A DNA stretch of 64,000 nt. Origin: Lacicoccus alkaliphilus DSM 16010 (lineage in GTDB: Bacteria > Bacillota > Bacilli > Staphylococcales > Salinicoccaceae). Shown piece by piece: positions 45,744-54,578 of the stretch. The translations under genes were made by a program, and so were the position numbers. The notes under the pieces are model-generated. The model was given only the letters and a program-made list of their open reading frames with translations. It was not told the DNA's origin and did no database searches. The stretch lies in contig NZ_FRCF01000002.1 in assembly GCF_900142805.1 (NCBI RefSeq), positions 1 through 64,000 of the forward strand, given 5' to 3'. Numbering within the stretch: position 1 is the stretch's first letter; each line of letters begins with the position of its first letter.

Positions 45744-46273
45744 TCCTCTTCTGGAAGTTCCTCCAGTTTTTCTTCATTCTCTTCAGCAGGCAGGTATATC
45801 TTGGAGGCACTGTAGCTGTGGAACATGGCGCCGGCATCACGGAACTTCTTCAGTACCTCGGTTGACAAATAGTCATCGAAGACGGCGGAACTTTTGAAGT
45901 CGCTGATTGTCGATTTACCGGGCCATTGGGTGAAGATGATGAAAGTGTCCCTGTCATCTGAATGGCCTATCCGGTATGCAAGGAGACCTTTGACGTCCTG
46001 CAGCTTCTGGTTCAAATCCGACAGGTGGCCAAGGATGGAAGCATTACCGCTCCCGGACACAGGTATATATTGCACATAGACGGTATTTTCCTCACTCAGT
46101 GGACCCTGGCTGTGTAAAAGTTCATAATCATAGCCCGAAGCAAAAACGGACCTTTCCTCGTCTTCGCCGTACAGCAAGGCTTCATGATCCCTGGCATTCA
46201 TCATCAGCCGGGGGTCTTTTTCTTTCATTGATGCCATGTATCCCAGTGTCCCTGTTGTAATGTGTAATCTCAT
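45728..46273 (-). CDS. traP: TRAP/HmoB-like antibiotic biosynthesis monooxygenase-fold protein
   Basis: A 181-residue protein of the staphylococcal TRAP family, related to B. subtilis HmoB heme monooxygenase. The C-terminal half is an ABM-type alpha-beta barrel (LLAYRIGHSDDRDTFIIFTQWPGKSTISDFKSS). It ends in an acidic tail (EENEEKLEELPEEEKEDY) not usual in S. aureus TRAP. Its place between ecsB and hemE, next to the heme pathway, fits a heme-related role, though TRAP was first described in signalling. ATG 46273 follows GAGGTG. Confidence 0.9.
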   Translation of the reverse strand: MRLHITTGTLGYMASMKEKDPRLMMNARDHEALLYGEDEERSVFASGYDYELLHSQGPLSEENTVYVQYIPVSGSGNASILGHLSDLNQKLQDVKGLLAYRIGHSDDRDTFIIFTQWPGKSTISDFKSSAVFDDYLSTEVLKKFRDAGAMFHSYSASKIYLPAEENEEKLEELPEEEKEDY

Positions 46274-46375
46274 TCTGTTCACCTCTCATAATGTCTTGTC
46301 ATTACTATACCTTCAACTTTGGAAAACTAAACTTGAGGGGGCAAATATCATTTTTTTGTCATTAATCAGTTCGTT

Positions 46376-46404
46376 ATGACATCAAATGTAAGGTATGATA
46401 AAAT
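46376..46404 (+). promoter_or_regulatory. hemE promoter
   Basis: ATGACA (46376-46381), 17 bases, TAAAAT (46399-46404). The expected transcription start near 46411 lies after the upstream ATG at 46408, which supports the TTG start chosen for hemE. Confidence 0.62.
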
Positions 46405-46437
46405 GGTATGGGAAATTATGAGACGGAGGCTTTTGAA

Positions 46438-47463
46438 TTGTTTAATGATACTTTGATTAGAGCGGCAAAAGGTGAGAGAACGGAGCATACCCCGGTATGG
46501 TTCATGAGGCAGGTGGGGCGCAGCCAGCCTGAATATATGAAAGTCAAAGAAAAATATTCTTTGATCGAAATCACAAAGCAGCCTGAGCTGACGGCATACT
46601 TGACGGCGACGCCCGTCGAGAATTACAACGTGGATGCAGCTGTCCTGTATAAGGATATCATTTCACCGTTGTCACCGATAGGTATCGATGTGGAAATCGT
46701 GGCTGGTGTCGGCCCGGTCATCCACAACCCGATCAAGGACATCAACGATGTCGAAAAACTCGGGGAGCTGGATCCTTATAAAGATCTGGGCTATATTTAT
46801 AAAACAATTGAAATACTGACAAAAGAAAAACTCGATGTACCTTTGATCGGATTCTGCGGTGCGCCGTTTACAGTGGCGAGCTATATGATCGAGGGCGGAC
46901 CTTCCAAAAATTATCACAAAACGAAACAGATGATGTACAACGCACCTGAAACATGGCATAAGCTGATGAATAAACTCACTGAAATGAGCATCACTTATCT
47001 GGATGCACAGATAGAGTCAGGTGCAAGCGTCATCCAGATATTCGATTCATGGGGCGGAGCGATGAGCAGGTCGGTATATGCCGAGAATTTATCGCCTTAC
47101 ATGAACAGGATCGCCGCCCATGTGAGGTCCAAAGGTGTGCCTGTGATCGTATTCGGCATCGGTGCTTCCCACCTCATACCGGAATGGAATACACTGGATG
47201 TCGATGTGATCGGCCTTGATTGGCGGACTTCCATCAACGAAGCAAGGGAAATGGGTGTCAAAAAGGCGCTGCAGGGCAATCTTGAACCTGCACTGCTTCT
47301 CACCGACTGGGAAATCATCGAAGCGAAAGCGAAAGAGATTGTGACCCAGGGCAACAGGACCGGCCATATATTCAATCTCGGCCACGGTGTCTTCCCTGAA
47401 GTGAACCCCGACACGCTTAAGAGATTAACTGAATTCGTTCATACTTACAGTAAAGGATTGTGA
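46438..47463 (+). CDS. hemE: uroporphyrinogen decarboxylase
   Basis: HemE of 341 residues converts uroporphyrinogen III to coproporphyrinogen III. Signature [16 protein letters not shown] near the N-terminus and [17 protein letters not shown] are intact. I choose the TTG at 46438: it is eight bases after GGAGG (46425-46429), gives the N-terminal length of staphylococcal HemE, and lies downstream of the predicted transcription start. The ATG at 46408 has no ribosome binding site and would add ten residues. First gene of hemE-hemH-hemY. Confidence 0.94.
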   Translation: MFNDTLIRAAKGERTEHTPVWFMRQVGRSQPEYMKVKEKYSLIEITKQPELTAYLTATPVENYNVDAAVLYKDIISPLSPIGIDVEIVAGVGPVIHNPIKDINDVEKLGELDPYKDLGYIYKTIEILTKEKLDVPLIGFCGAPFTVASYMIEGGPSKNYHKTKQMMYNAPETWHKLMNKLTEMSITYLDAQIESGASVIQIFDSWGGAMSRSVYAENLSPYMNRIAAHVRSKGVPVIVFGIGASHLIPEWNTLDVDVIGLDWRTSINEAREMGVKKALQGNLEPALLLTDWEIIEAKAKEIVTQGNRTGHIFNLGHGVFPEVNPDTLKRLTEFVHTYSKGL

Positions 47464-47466
47464 TTG

Positions 47467-48384
47467 ATGATGACAGAGAAAAAAGGATTATTGGTCATGG
47501 CATACGGCACGCCATACAAAGAAGAGGACATCGAGCCTTATTACACGCATATCAGACGTGGCAGACCACCAAGCGCGGAGGCGCTCCAGGACTTGAAGGA
47601 CCGCTATGAGGCGATCGGCGGGATTTCCCCGCTGGCCGATACGACCAAGAGGCAGGCGGAAGCCTTGCTGGAGCAATACAACGCATCATCGGAAGATGAA
47701 TATCAGCTCTATCTCGGTTTGAAGCATATCGATCCGTTCATTGAAGATGCGGTCAAACAGATGGCTGAGGACGGCATCAAAGAAGTCGAGACCGTCGTGT
47801 TGACACCGCATTATTCCAACTTTTCAGTCGGCACCTACAATCAGCGTGCCAAAGAAGAGTGTGAAAAATACGGCATCGAAATAAAATCAGTCGAATCGTT
47901 CTATAAAGAACAGCCATTCCTCGACTACTGGACGGAAGCGGTCAAATCATCATTGAATGAAATCGATGAAGCTGAACACAGCGGGACGGCGATCATAGTG
48001 AGTGCGCACAGTCTCCCTGAGAAGATAAAAGAGCAGAACGATCCTTATCCTTCCCAGCTCGAAGAAACTGCACAGATGCTTAAAGCGCAGGCGGACCTGC
48101 AGAATGTATTCGTGGGATGGCAGTCGGAAGGCAACACACCGGATCCATGGCTCGGCCCCGACGTGCAGGATCTGACACGTGATCTACATGCGAAACATGG
48201 ATTCAAACATTTCATCTATCTGCCGCTCGGCTTCGTGTGTGAACACCTTGAAGTGTTATACGACAACGACTATGAGTGTAAAGTGGTGTGTGACGAAGTG
48301 GGCGCAGGCTACCACAGACCAGCAATGCCGAACACTGACAAGAGATTCATCCAGGCGATGATCAATCAGCTTGAGTTACTATAG
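47467..48384 (+). CDS. hemH: coproporphyrin ferrochelatase
   Basis: A 305-residue ferrochelatase (CpfC) that inserts iron into coproporphyrin III in the Gram-positive heme branch. Recognisable parts: [36 protein letters not shown], the catalytic histidine and glutamate regions [12 protein letters not shown] and [14 protein letters not shown]. It begins just after the hemE stop; two ATGs three bases apart are possible. Confidence 0.95.
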   Translation: MMTEKKGLLVMAYGTPYKEEDIEPYYTHIRRGRPPSAEALQDLKDRYEAIGGISPLADTTKRQAEALLEQYNASSEDEYQLYLGLKHIDPFIEDAVKQMAEDGIKEVETVVLTPHYSNFSVGTYNQRAKEECEKYGIEIKSVESFYKEQPFLDYWTEAVKSSLNEIDEAEHSGTAIIVSAHSLPEKIKEQNDPYPSQLEETAQMLKAQADLQNVFVGWQSEGNTPDPWLGPDVQDLTRDLHAKHGFKHFIYLPLGFVCEHLEVLYDNDYECKVVCDEVGAGYHRPAMPNTDKRFIQAMINQLELL

Positions 48385-48401
48385 TAAAGAAGGGTTTTAA
48401 A

Positions 48402-49778
48402 ATGACGAAAGTTGCTATTATCGGTGCAGGCATCTCAGGGTTGTCTGCAGGCTACTATCTCACCAGGGATTCCGGGGATTTGGAAGTCGACATTTTTGAA
48501 AAGGCGGATCATGCAGGCGGCAAGATCAAAACATACCGCAAAGACGGCTATGTCATAGAACTTGGGCCCGAGTCCTATTTGAGCCGTAAGGAAGCGATGA
48601 CGGACCTGGCTAAAGATATCGGTCTCGAAGAAGATCTGGTAAGGAATGAAACAGGACAGGCATATATTTATTCCCACCACCGTCTACACCCGGTGCCTCC
48701 GGGCACCATGCTTGGTGTGCCGACGGAAATCATGCCTTTCCTGACGACAAGCCTGATCTCTTTTTCAGGTAAGCTGCGTGCGCTCCTGGATCTCACGAAA
48801 AAGAAGACGCCATTGTACACGGACGTTTCAGCCGGAAGTTTCTTCAGGAACAGGCTGGGTGATGAAGTGCTTGAGAATTTGATAGATCCCCTCTTGTCCG
48901 GTGTCTACAGTACGCCGATCGACAAGCTCAGCCTGATGTCGACATACCCCAACTTCAAACATCAGGAACAGAAGTATGGGAGCCTGATCAAAGGCATGAT
49001 CAAAGCGAAACCGGCCAAAAAGAACACCAGGAAGGTCGGACAGTTCCTCCAGTTTAAGAATGGCCTGGAATCCTTCATCGAAAGGCTGCAGGAGAAGCTG
49101 GAATCTCAGGGTGCGAAGCTCCATTTCAACAGTGATATCGAAGCGGTGGACAAGTCCGTTGATGGTTACGAAGTGTCCATCAACGGTGAAGTGAAGCACT
49201 ATGACCAGATCATCATAACGACCCCCCATTTCCAATATAAGCGCTGGTTCGATGATAAAGAACTGGATTATTTCAAGCATATGCCTGCAACGAGTGTCGC
49301 AACGGTCGTCATGTCCTTTGATGCGGATCAGGTGAAGAATGATATTGACGGCACCGGCTTTGTCGTGAGCCGTAATATGGACACGGCCATCACTGCCTGC
49401 ACCTGGACGAATAAGAAGTGGAAACATTCCACCCCGGAGGGTAAGGTGCTGCTGCGGGCATACGTGGGGAGGCCCGGTGACTTCGTAGTGGAAGAGAAAT
49501 CGGAAGAAGATATACTGCGCCTGGCCCGTAAGGACCTGGATAAGATCATGGATATCGAAGGGGAGCCGGGGTTGAAAATAGTGACCAGGCTCAAAAACTC
49601 GATGCCGAATTATAATATTGGCCACAAAGAGATGATCGACGGTATCCAGGCACATATGCAAGAGGCTTATCCGGGTATTCAGCTGATCGGTGCATCGCAC
49701 TATGCCGTCGGTCTGCCGGATTGCGTAAAAGGCGGGAAAGAAGCTGCCGGAAATATCCTCTCAGCCCCCCAGTCTTAA
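48402..49778 (+). CDS. hemY: coproporphyrinogen III oxidase (CgoX/HemY)
   Basis: A 458-residue FAD enzyme that oxidises coproporphyrinogen III to coproporphyrin III, the substrate of HemH. The dinucleotide motif is VAIIGAGISGLSAGYYL; YVIELGPESYLSRK and the C-terminal FAD region LIGASHYAVGLPDCVKGGKE follow. With hemE and hemH it completes the coproporphyrin-dependent section of heme synthesis; the final decarboxylase HemQ is not in this window. Confidence 0.95.
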   Translation: MTKVAIIGAGISGLSAGYYLTRDSGDLEVDIFEKADHAGGKIKTYRKDGYVIELGPESYLSRKEAMTDLAKDIGLEEDLVRNETGQAYIYSHHRLHPVPPGTMLGVPTEIMPFLTTSLISFSGKLRALLDLTKKKTPLYTDVSAGSFFRNRLGDEVLENLIDPLLSGVYSTPIDKLSLMSTYPNFKHQEQKYGSLIKGMIKAKPAKKNTRKVGQFLQFKNGLESFIERLQEKLESQGAKLHFNSDIEAVDKSVDGYEVSINGEVKHYDQIIITTPHFQYKRWFDDKELDYFKHMPATSVATVVMSFDADQVKNDIDGTGFVVSRNMDTAITACTWTNKKWKHSTPEGKVLLRAYVGRPGDFVVEEKSEEDILRLARKDLDKIMDIEGEPGLKIVTRLKNSMPNYNIGHKEMIDGIQAHMQEAYPGIQLIGASHYAVGLPDCVKGGKEAAGNILSAPQS

Positions 49779-49843
49779 TGGACGTCATATGACACCTGAT
49801 TAATATATAATGGTTTCATATCATTCTTATAGGAGGTCATACA

Positions 49844-50833
49844 GTGAAATTCATATCCAACAACAATATTACAGATCCCATGATCAATCTGGCGATGGAG
49901 GAATATATTTTAAGGGAAATTCCAACTGATGATTCATACTTTTTATTCTATGTGAATCAGCCATCCATCATCATAGGCAAAAACCAGAATACAATTGAAG
50001 AAATCAATGAGCCATATATTCGTGAACACGGCATCAAAGTCGTACGCCGTGTGTCGGGCGGCGGCGCAGTCTATCATGATGAGGGCAACCTGAATTTCAG
50101 TTTCATCACTGAAGATGACGGCGAGAGTTTCCATAACTTCAAACGCTTCACACAGCCGATCGTGGAGGCGCTCCAGGATATGGGCGTTAACGCGGCACTT
50201 TCAGGCAGGAATGATATTGAAGTCGACGGCAAAAAAGTCTCGGGAAATGCGATGTTCACCCAAAAGGGCAGGATGTTCTCCCATGGTACGGTCATGCTAG
50301 ACAGTGATATCAGTGAAGTGCAGAATGCATTGAAAGTGAATCCTAAAAAGATTGAATCCAAGGGTGTCAAGTCAGTCAGTGCCAGGGTGGGGAACATCAA
50401 TGACTTCCTGGATGAAAAAATTGATATAGAGGAATTCAAACGCCGTATATTGATCAAAATATTCGGTTCTCCGGATGAAGTTGAAGAATATGAGCTGACA
50501 GATGAGGACTGGGAAAAGATAAACAAATTATCGGAAGAGAAGTACCAGACATGGGAATGGAATTATGGCAGAAATCCAAAGTATAATTTCAATGCCTCCC
50601 ATAAATTCCCGGCAGGCCTGCTGGATGTGAGATTCGATGTCAGACAGGGCAGGATAGCACAGGCTAAGATATTCGGGGATTTCTTCGGTGTCGGTGAAGT
50701 GGTGGATATCGAGGAGAAACTTGAAGGTGTCGAGCACAGCTATGAGGCAATCGACCATGCCCTGCGAGATGTCGATATCAGCCATTACCTCGGAAGGATC
50801 ACAAGAGAAGAGTTCCTGGAACTTGTCGTATAA
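49844..50833 (+). CDS. lplA: lipoate-protein ligase A
   Basis: A 329-residue lipoate protein ligase that activates lipoate with ATP and attaches it to E2 or GcvH proteins. Motifs: the family RRVSGGGAVYHDEGNLNFS, DIEVDGKKVSGNAM with the key lysine, and a C-terminal accessory domain (WNYGRNPKYNF). RBS AGGAGGTCA precedes. A strong terminator follows, so it is monocistronic. Confidence 0.95.
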   Translation: MKFISNNNITDPMINLAMEEYILREIPTDDSYFLFYVNQPSIIIGKNQNTIEEINEPYIREHGIKVVRRVSGGGAVYHDEGNLNFSFITEDDGESFHNFKRFTQPIVEALQDMGVNAALSGRNDIEVDGKKVSGNAMFTQKGRMFSHGTVMLDSDISEVQNALKVNPKKIESKGVKSVSARVGNINDFLDEKIDIEEFKRRILIKIFGSPDEVEEYELTDEDWEKINKLSEEKYQTWEWNYGRNPKYNFNASHKFPAGLLDVRFDVRQGRIAQAKIFGDFFGVGEVVDIEEKLEGVEHSYEAIDHALRDVDISHYLGRITREEFLELVV

Positions 50834-50841
50834 ATAAAATG

Positions 50842-50894
50842 AGCTGACTTTACTTATGTATATGGATTATACAGAGTAAAGTCAGCTATTTTTT
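50842..50894 (+). terminator. terminator of lplA
   Basis: Thirteen-base stem AGCTGACTTTACT/AGTAAAGTCAGCT around a 20-base loop, then ATTTTTT. Confidence 0.88.
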
Positions 50895-50909
50895 GTTGAA
50901 TGGTGTATT

Positions 50910-51122
50910 TTATTCTTCATCTTCAGTGATCTCTCTCAATAATGTAGTGTAGGTGTTGAATTTCTCTTCGTCTTTTTCGAGCAATGCTTCTTCGACTTTT
51001 TCTTTGTAAAGCTTGGTGTTGAAATCATCAAGAGCTTCTTGAAGCAGGATGTCAGCAGAAAGGTCATTGATCGTATTGATGAAAACTCTCAACTGGTTAA
51101 CCGGGTACACTTGCTTACTCAT
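50910..51122 (-). CDS. IDEAL-domain small protein
   Basis: A 70-residue protein whose C-terminal half matches the IDEAL domain pattern (VEEALLEKDEEKFNTYTTLLRE). The N-terminal half is helical. IDEAL domains are found in small firmicute proteins of unknown function. Its strong RBS (GGGGGCGG) and divergent position to comK suggest a shared regulatory region. Confidence 0.82.
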   Translation of the reverse strand: MSKQVYPVNQLRVFINTINDLSADILLQEALDDFNTKLYKEKVEEALLEKDEEKFNTYTTLLREITEDEE

Positions 51123-51272
51123 TATATTCCGCCCCCTTATTTTATCTTGTATAAAATTATAAACCGTGTGTATAATATTGTCAAATGCGTTTTGAATATT
51201 TAGATAATTAAATATTGTAAAAATACCCTAAAGAAACTGTATTGAAAATTTAATATATATAGTTATTAAAAG

Positions 51273-51301
51273 TTAACAATTAAGTTAACATATGTTATAT
51301 T
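51273..51301 (+). promoter_or_regulatory. candidate comK promoter
   Basis: TTAACA, 17 bases, TATATT. Two GTTAAC hexamers (51272 and 51284) lie in the -35 and spacer region. The surrounding 51123-51324 is very AT-rich. Confidence 0.5.
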
Positions 51302-51330
51302 AAATTTATCATAAATAAAGGGGCATGGCA

Positions 51331-51942
51331 ATGAAACAATACTATCACATTCATGATGAGACCATGTATATGTTATCTGTAGAGAATAAGGGACTGACGG
51401 AAACAAGGATAGGGGAGTTGTTCGGAAGTGAAAGCACGGCCTGCATAGCAACACCGAATAAGATTATGGAGAGAAACTGCAAGCAGTATTCACAAAGTTA
51501 TCCCGCCCGCAAAGAGCTGACGAAGAAGTTGACAGGTCTGAGTGCTAAAGTCCCTGTCATCATTGATTTGTTTGGATCGATCATTTTCTTTTGCACACAT
51601 TCGGACAGGGTGAACGAGAACAACTGGTTCAATATCAAGCATATCCATTCCTACCGGAATTATAATGGCAATACGCGGGTGAGGTTCAATAACAATGAAG
51701 AAATCGAAGTCGATATATCCTTTACTTCCTTCAATAATCAATACCTTAATGCCTTGAAGCTCCATTACAAGTTCAATTTGGAAAAAGAGAAATATGAATA
51801 CAATGAAATGGCGAAATATAAAAACAACAGTGCCGGTTATCATATGGACGGGGCGGGGGACAAAGTCAGTGATGTTTCATATAAAGCCTACCTGCAACAT
51901 CTAAGTGACAGCAAGCGGCATAAAGTGGACCGTATTACATAA
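51331..51942 (+). CDS. comK: competence transcription factor ComK
   Basis: A 203-residue ComK. Alignment by eye with B. subtilis ComK follows across the protein: IMERNCKQYSQSYPARK (IVDRSCRFFGSSYAGRK in Bacillus), PVIIDLFGSIIFFCTHS, WFNIKHIHSY, ISFTSFNNQYLNALKLHYKF. ComK activates DNA-uptake genes by binding AT-rich boxes. The C-terminal ~45 residues are an extension of low similarity. ATG 51331 is seven bases after AAAGGG; the ATG at 51325 is too close. No other competence gene is nearby. Confidence 0.9.
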   Translation: MKQYYHIHDETMYMLSVENKGLTETRIGELFGSESTACIATPNKIMERNCKQYSQSYPARKELTKKLTGLSAKVPVIIDLFGSIIFFCTHSDRVNENNWFNIKHIHSYRNYNGNTRVRFNNNEEIEVDISFTSFNNQYLNALKLHYKFNLEKEKYEYNEMAKYKNNSAGYHMDGAGDKVSDVSYKAYLQHLSDSKRHKVDRIT

Positions 51943-51982
51943 ACGACGTATAATGAAGACAAAACTACAGGAGTGAACAATC

Positions 51983-52156
51983 ATGCCATTCGTAAGAATC
52001 CAGCTGAAAGAAGGCCGTACGGCCGAACAGAAGGAAGCACTCGCAAAAGAGATCGTCAAAACGATGGACGCGACAAAATTTGCACCGAAAGACAGCGTAA
52101 AGGTGATTTTTGAAGAAATGAAAGCGGAAGACTTCCATTCCGGTCAGGATATGTAA
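51983..52156 (+). CDS. 4-oxalocrotonate tautomerase-family protein
   Basis: A 57-residue tautomerase-superfamily protein. Pro-2, the catalytic base after removal of Met, is present (MPFVRIQLKEGRTAEQKEAL), and the second half KDSVKVIFEEMKAEDFHSG is typical. These act as homohexamers on unsaturated keto acids, but the substrate here is unknown. RBS CAGGAGTGA precedes and a terminator follows. Confidence 0.88.
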   Translation: MPFVRIQLKEGRTAEQKEALAKEIVKTMDATKFAPKDSVKVIFEEMKAEDFHSGQDM

Positions 52157-52159
52157 CAG

Positions 52160-52186
52160 GCCCCCCTCAAAATGAGGGGGTTCTTC
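52160..52186 (+). terminator. terminator after the tautomerase gene
   Basis: CCCCCTCA/TGAGGGGG hairpin with AAA loop, then TTCTTC. Confidence 0.8.
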
Positions 52187-52215
52187 AATGAAGAGGGCAG
52201 TCATACTCGCTCTCA

Positions 52216-52833
52216 TTACGTCGCGACACCGATGGACGTATTTTCGTATTGTGGATCCGTTAATGCCCTGACTATGAAGTGTGCCACATCCGCCCGTGGA
52301 ATCGTCCTGGATTTTTCGGGGACACCTGATTGTGCCTCCCTGTACTCACCCGTAAAATCCTTATCCGTCAAACCCATCGGCCTGACGATCGTGAACTCAA
52401 GATCGTTTGAACGGATATGACCGACCGCTTTCCGATGATCGGCCAGAACATTCTTCAGAAGTTTCATGATCAATTTCCCGCTGATGCCGGATATCTCCTG
52501 CTCAACCCCTGCTGAAGCGGTGTAAACGATGCGCTTCACATGATGTTCCTGCATGCCGTCTACAATATTTTTAGCCATCTCTTCAAGTTCTGAAGACTTT
52601 TTCATTCCTTTATTTGATCCGAGGTATGACACTACAGCATCATTTCCTGCAATGGCTGCAGCGACTTCATCCTTATTGAAGGCATCTCCCCTGATGATTG
52701 TCAGTTGTTCATCCGACACATCCAATTTTGATGGTGTGCGGGCAAACGCAGTGACGTCAAACCCCTTTTCCAGCGCCTGCTCAACTACACTTCTACCCAC
52801 GCCGCCCGTTGCACCGAATACTATAATCTTCAT
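52216..52833 (-). CDS. NAD(P)-binding SDR/NmrA-like protein
   Basis: A 205-residue atypical short-chain dehydrogenase. Rossmann motif KIIVFGATGGVGRSVVEQAL, then VSYLGSNKG and IVYTASAGVEQE, and RPMGLTDKDFTGEYR. Such proteins act as NAD(P)H-dependent reductases or redox sensors; the substrate is unknown. The ATG at 52833 is preferred because the ATG at 52839 touches the GGGGG binding site. It follows the mgtC-like gene by 12 bases on the same strand, so they form an operon. Confidence 0.86.
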   Translation of the reverse strand: MKIIVFGATGGVGRSVVEQALEKGFDVTAFARTPSKLDVSDEQLTIIRGDAFNKDEVAAAIAGNDAVVSYLGSNKGMKKSSELEEMAKNIVDGMQEHHVKRIVYTASAGVEQEISGISGKLIMKLLKNVLADHRKAVGHIRSNDLEFTIVRPMGLTDKDFTGEYREAQSGVPEKSRTIPRADVAHFIVRALTDPQYENTSIGVAT

Positions 52834-52845
52834 AATCATCCCCCT

Positions 52846-53559
52846 TTATAGATTTTGTATATCAACCGTCAATATACCGGTGGTGTCTTTGATCAGCTCG
52901 TAGATCTCAGTGGTGGACTGACTTTCCGGCACCAATAACCTTAAATCGATCTTTTGGCTGCCGTCTTCGAAACTCTTCACTTTAACATCTAAAATTGTAA
53001 TGTCTTTACTTTCCTTTTGGTTCATCTCATGGAATTTTTCCTCAACTGTGTCTAGTACATTTGTGATCCTTAAATTTTTATCGATACTCATTTTGATGGA
53101 AATTTCTTTAGTCTGTAGTTTCTCTGGGCCAATCAATTTAAAGAATCTGGGGATGAAATTCACTGCAATGATCAGCAGAAGCACTGCAAATGCAGCTTCC
53201 AGATAAAACCCGGCGCCTACCGCAATACCCAGACCTGAAGCTGCCCAGATTAAAGCTGCACTGGTCAACCCTGAAATCACATCATTTTTTCTGTGGAGGA
53301 TGACGCCTGCACCCAGGAAACCGACGCCGCTTACAATCTGTGCTGCCAGACGCATAGGGTCGATCGCGTTATAAGTGGCAGAGGCATGCTGCTCAAACGA
53401 CTGGATGGAGACGATTGTGACCAAACAGCTTGCTATACTGATCACCGAGCAGGTCTTAAGGCCAAGCGGTTTGTTTTTAAGTTTCCTGTCTATACCGATC
53501 AGCATGCCAAAAACCAACGCAAGACTTAATTTCACTATGAATTCAATTTCAAAAGCCAT
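52846..53559 (-). CDS. MgtC/SapB-family membrane protein
   Basis: A 237-residue protein with four or five N-terminal membrane spans carrying MgtC signatures (LALVFGMLIGIDRKLKNKPLG, MRLAAQIVSGVGFLGAGVIL, GLTSAALIWAASGLGIAVGAG) and a C-terminal ACT-like domain (ISIKMSIDKNLRI). MgtC proteins are linked to growth in low magnesium and to ATP synthase control; SapB members are less well known. ATG 53559 follows GGAGGAGGTAAG; the longer frame to 53634 is not supported. Confidence 0.9.
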   Translation of the reverse strand: MAFEIEFIVKLSLALVFGMLIGIDRKLKNKPLGLKTCSVISIASCLVTIVSIQSFEQHASATYNAIDPMRLAAQIVSGVGFLGAGVILHRKNDVISGLTSAALIWAASGLGIAVGAGFYLEAAFAVLLLIIAVNFIPRFFKLIGPEKLQTKEISIKMSIDKNLRITNVLDTVEEKFHEMNQKESKDITILDVKVKSFEDGSQKIDLRLLVPESQSTTEIYELIKDTTGILTVDIQNL

Positions 53560-53782
53560 ATTCTTACCTCCTCCCGTAATGCAGCAACCAGAATGAACAT
53601 GGGTGGGTGAGTTCAAATTATTATAACACTCCAATAATTAAGGGTGCAAAATGTAACCGACCATAAAATTGAAATTGGGCTAATAAAATTTATATATGGG
53701 CTGGCAGTGAGCGGAGCGCATAATCTTATACGTGTCAACTTCTTTGGACCGGAATTCCCTGTCTCGAAGAAGACTTTTTACA

Positions 53783-53828
53783 TTGACAAAGAATTATCTG
53801 AAATCTATACTACTGTTAACAGTTAACA
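53783..53828 (+). promoter_or_regulatory. gntR promoter with palindromic operator
   Basis: Consensus TTGACA (53783-53788), 17 bases, TATACT (53806-53811). A perfect inverted repeat TGTTAAC-A-GTTAACA at 53814-53828 covers the transcription start, a likely autoregulatory site for the GntR protein. Confidence 0.8.
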
Positions 53829-53846
53829 CAATTGGGGTGAATTTCA

Positions 53847-54518
53847 ATGAAGATATCCAAACCCGTACCTTTGTACATGCAGGTCTATGATTCGCTTAAA
53901 GCGGACATCATCAAAGGCACGCTGAAGCCTGGGGAACGCATCAATGAAGTGCAGTTGTCCCAGCAGCTCGATGTCAGCAGGGGGCCGGTGAGGGAATCAA
54001 TCAGCAAACTGGAACAGGACGGGCTCATACTCAGAAATAAGAGGAATGCTCTTGAGGTCTATACGCCCAATCTTGAGGATTTGAAGGAAATCTATGAATG
54101 CCGGATGGCCCTTGAATCGATGGCGGCTGAGAAAGCAGCTCGATTCATCACTGGAACAGAGGTGGAGGTCCTTGAGGATCTCCTCAGCCGCTCACTAGAA
54201 ATCGTCAATTCGAAAGAAGATGCAGGTGAAACGACGGTGCTTTTCCTGGAATTGAACAGCGAATTCCATAATACCATCATTGGAATCAGCGGTAATAAAA
54301 GGCTGATGGCTCAGATCGACCAGCTTAAAAGTCTGACGAAATTATACAGGAAATATAATATTCATGACCGGGAACGGCGGAGAACCGCACATTTGCAGCA
54401 TAATGAAATATTCCAGGCGTTGAAGGATGAAGAGGCAGACAAGGCGCGCGAAATGATGTCGGTCCATATTAAATATGATATGGAAAGCCTGTCTGATTTA
54501 TTCGTAGGCAAAGCATAA
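53847..54518 (+). CDS. GntR-family (FadR group) regulator
   Basis: A 223-residue regulator with an N-terminal winged helix (YDSLKADIIKGTLKPGERINE, QLDVSRGPVRESISKLEQDG) and a helical FCD ligand domain (ECRMALESMAAEKAARF, ELNSEFHNTIIGISGNKRL, MSVHIKYDM) whose histidines usually hold a metal that binds a carboxylic acid ligand. It leads the CoA-transferase/lyase genes and probably represses them in the absence of their substrate. Confidence 0.9.
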   Translation: MKISKPVPLYMQVYDSLKADIIKGTLKPGERINEVQLSQQLDVSRGPVRESISKLEQDGLILRNKRNALEVYTPNLEDLKEIYECRMALESMAAEKAARFITGTEVEVLEDLLSRSLEIVNSKEDAGETTVLFLELNSEFHNTIIGISGNKRLMAQIDQLKSLTKLYRKYNIHDRERRRTAHLQHNEIFQALKDEEADKAREMMSVHIKYDMESLSDLFVGKA

Positions 54519-54578
54519 AATTTTAGGGTGATCTGTCAAAAATAAACAGCATGAAAATAATTTTGTGGGGTGCATGAA

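Noticed and set aside
48828..49700. 290-residue frame antisense to hemY
   Set aside because: Lies fully inside hemY, has no ribosome binding site and no recognisable motif.
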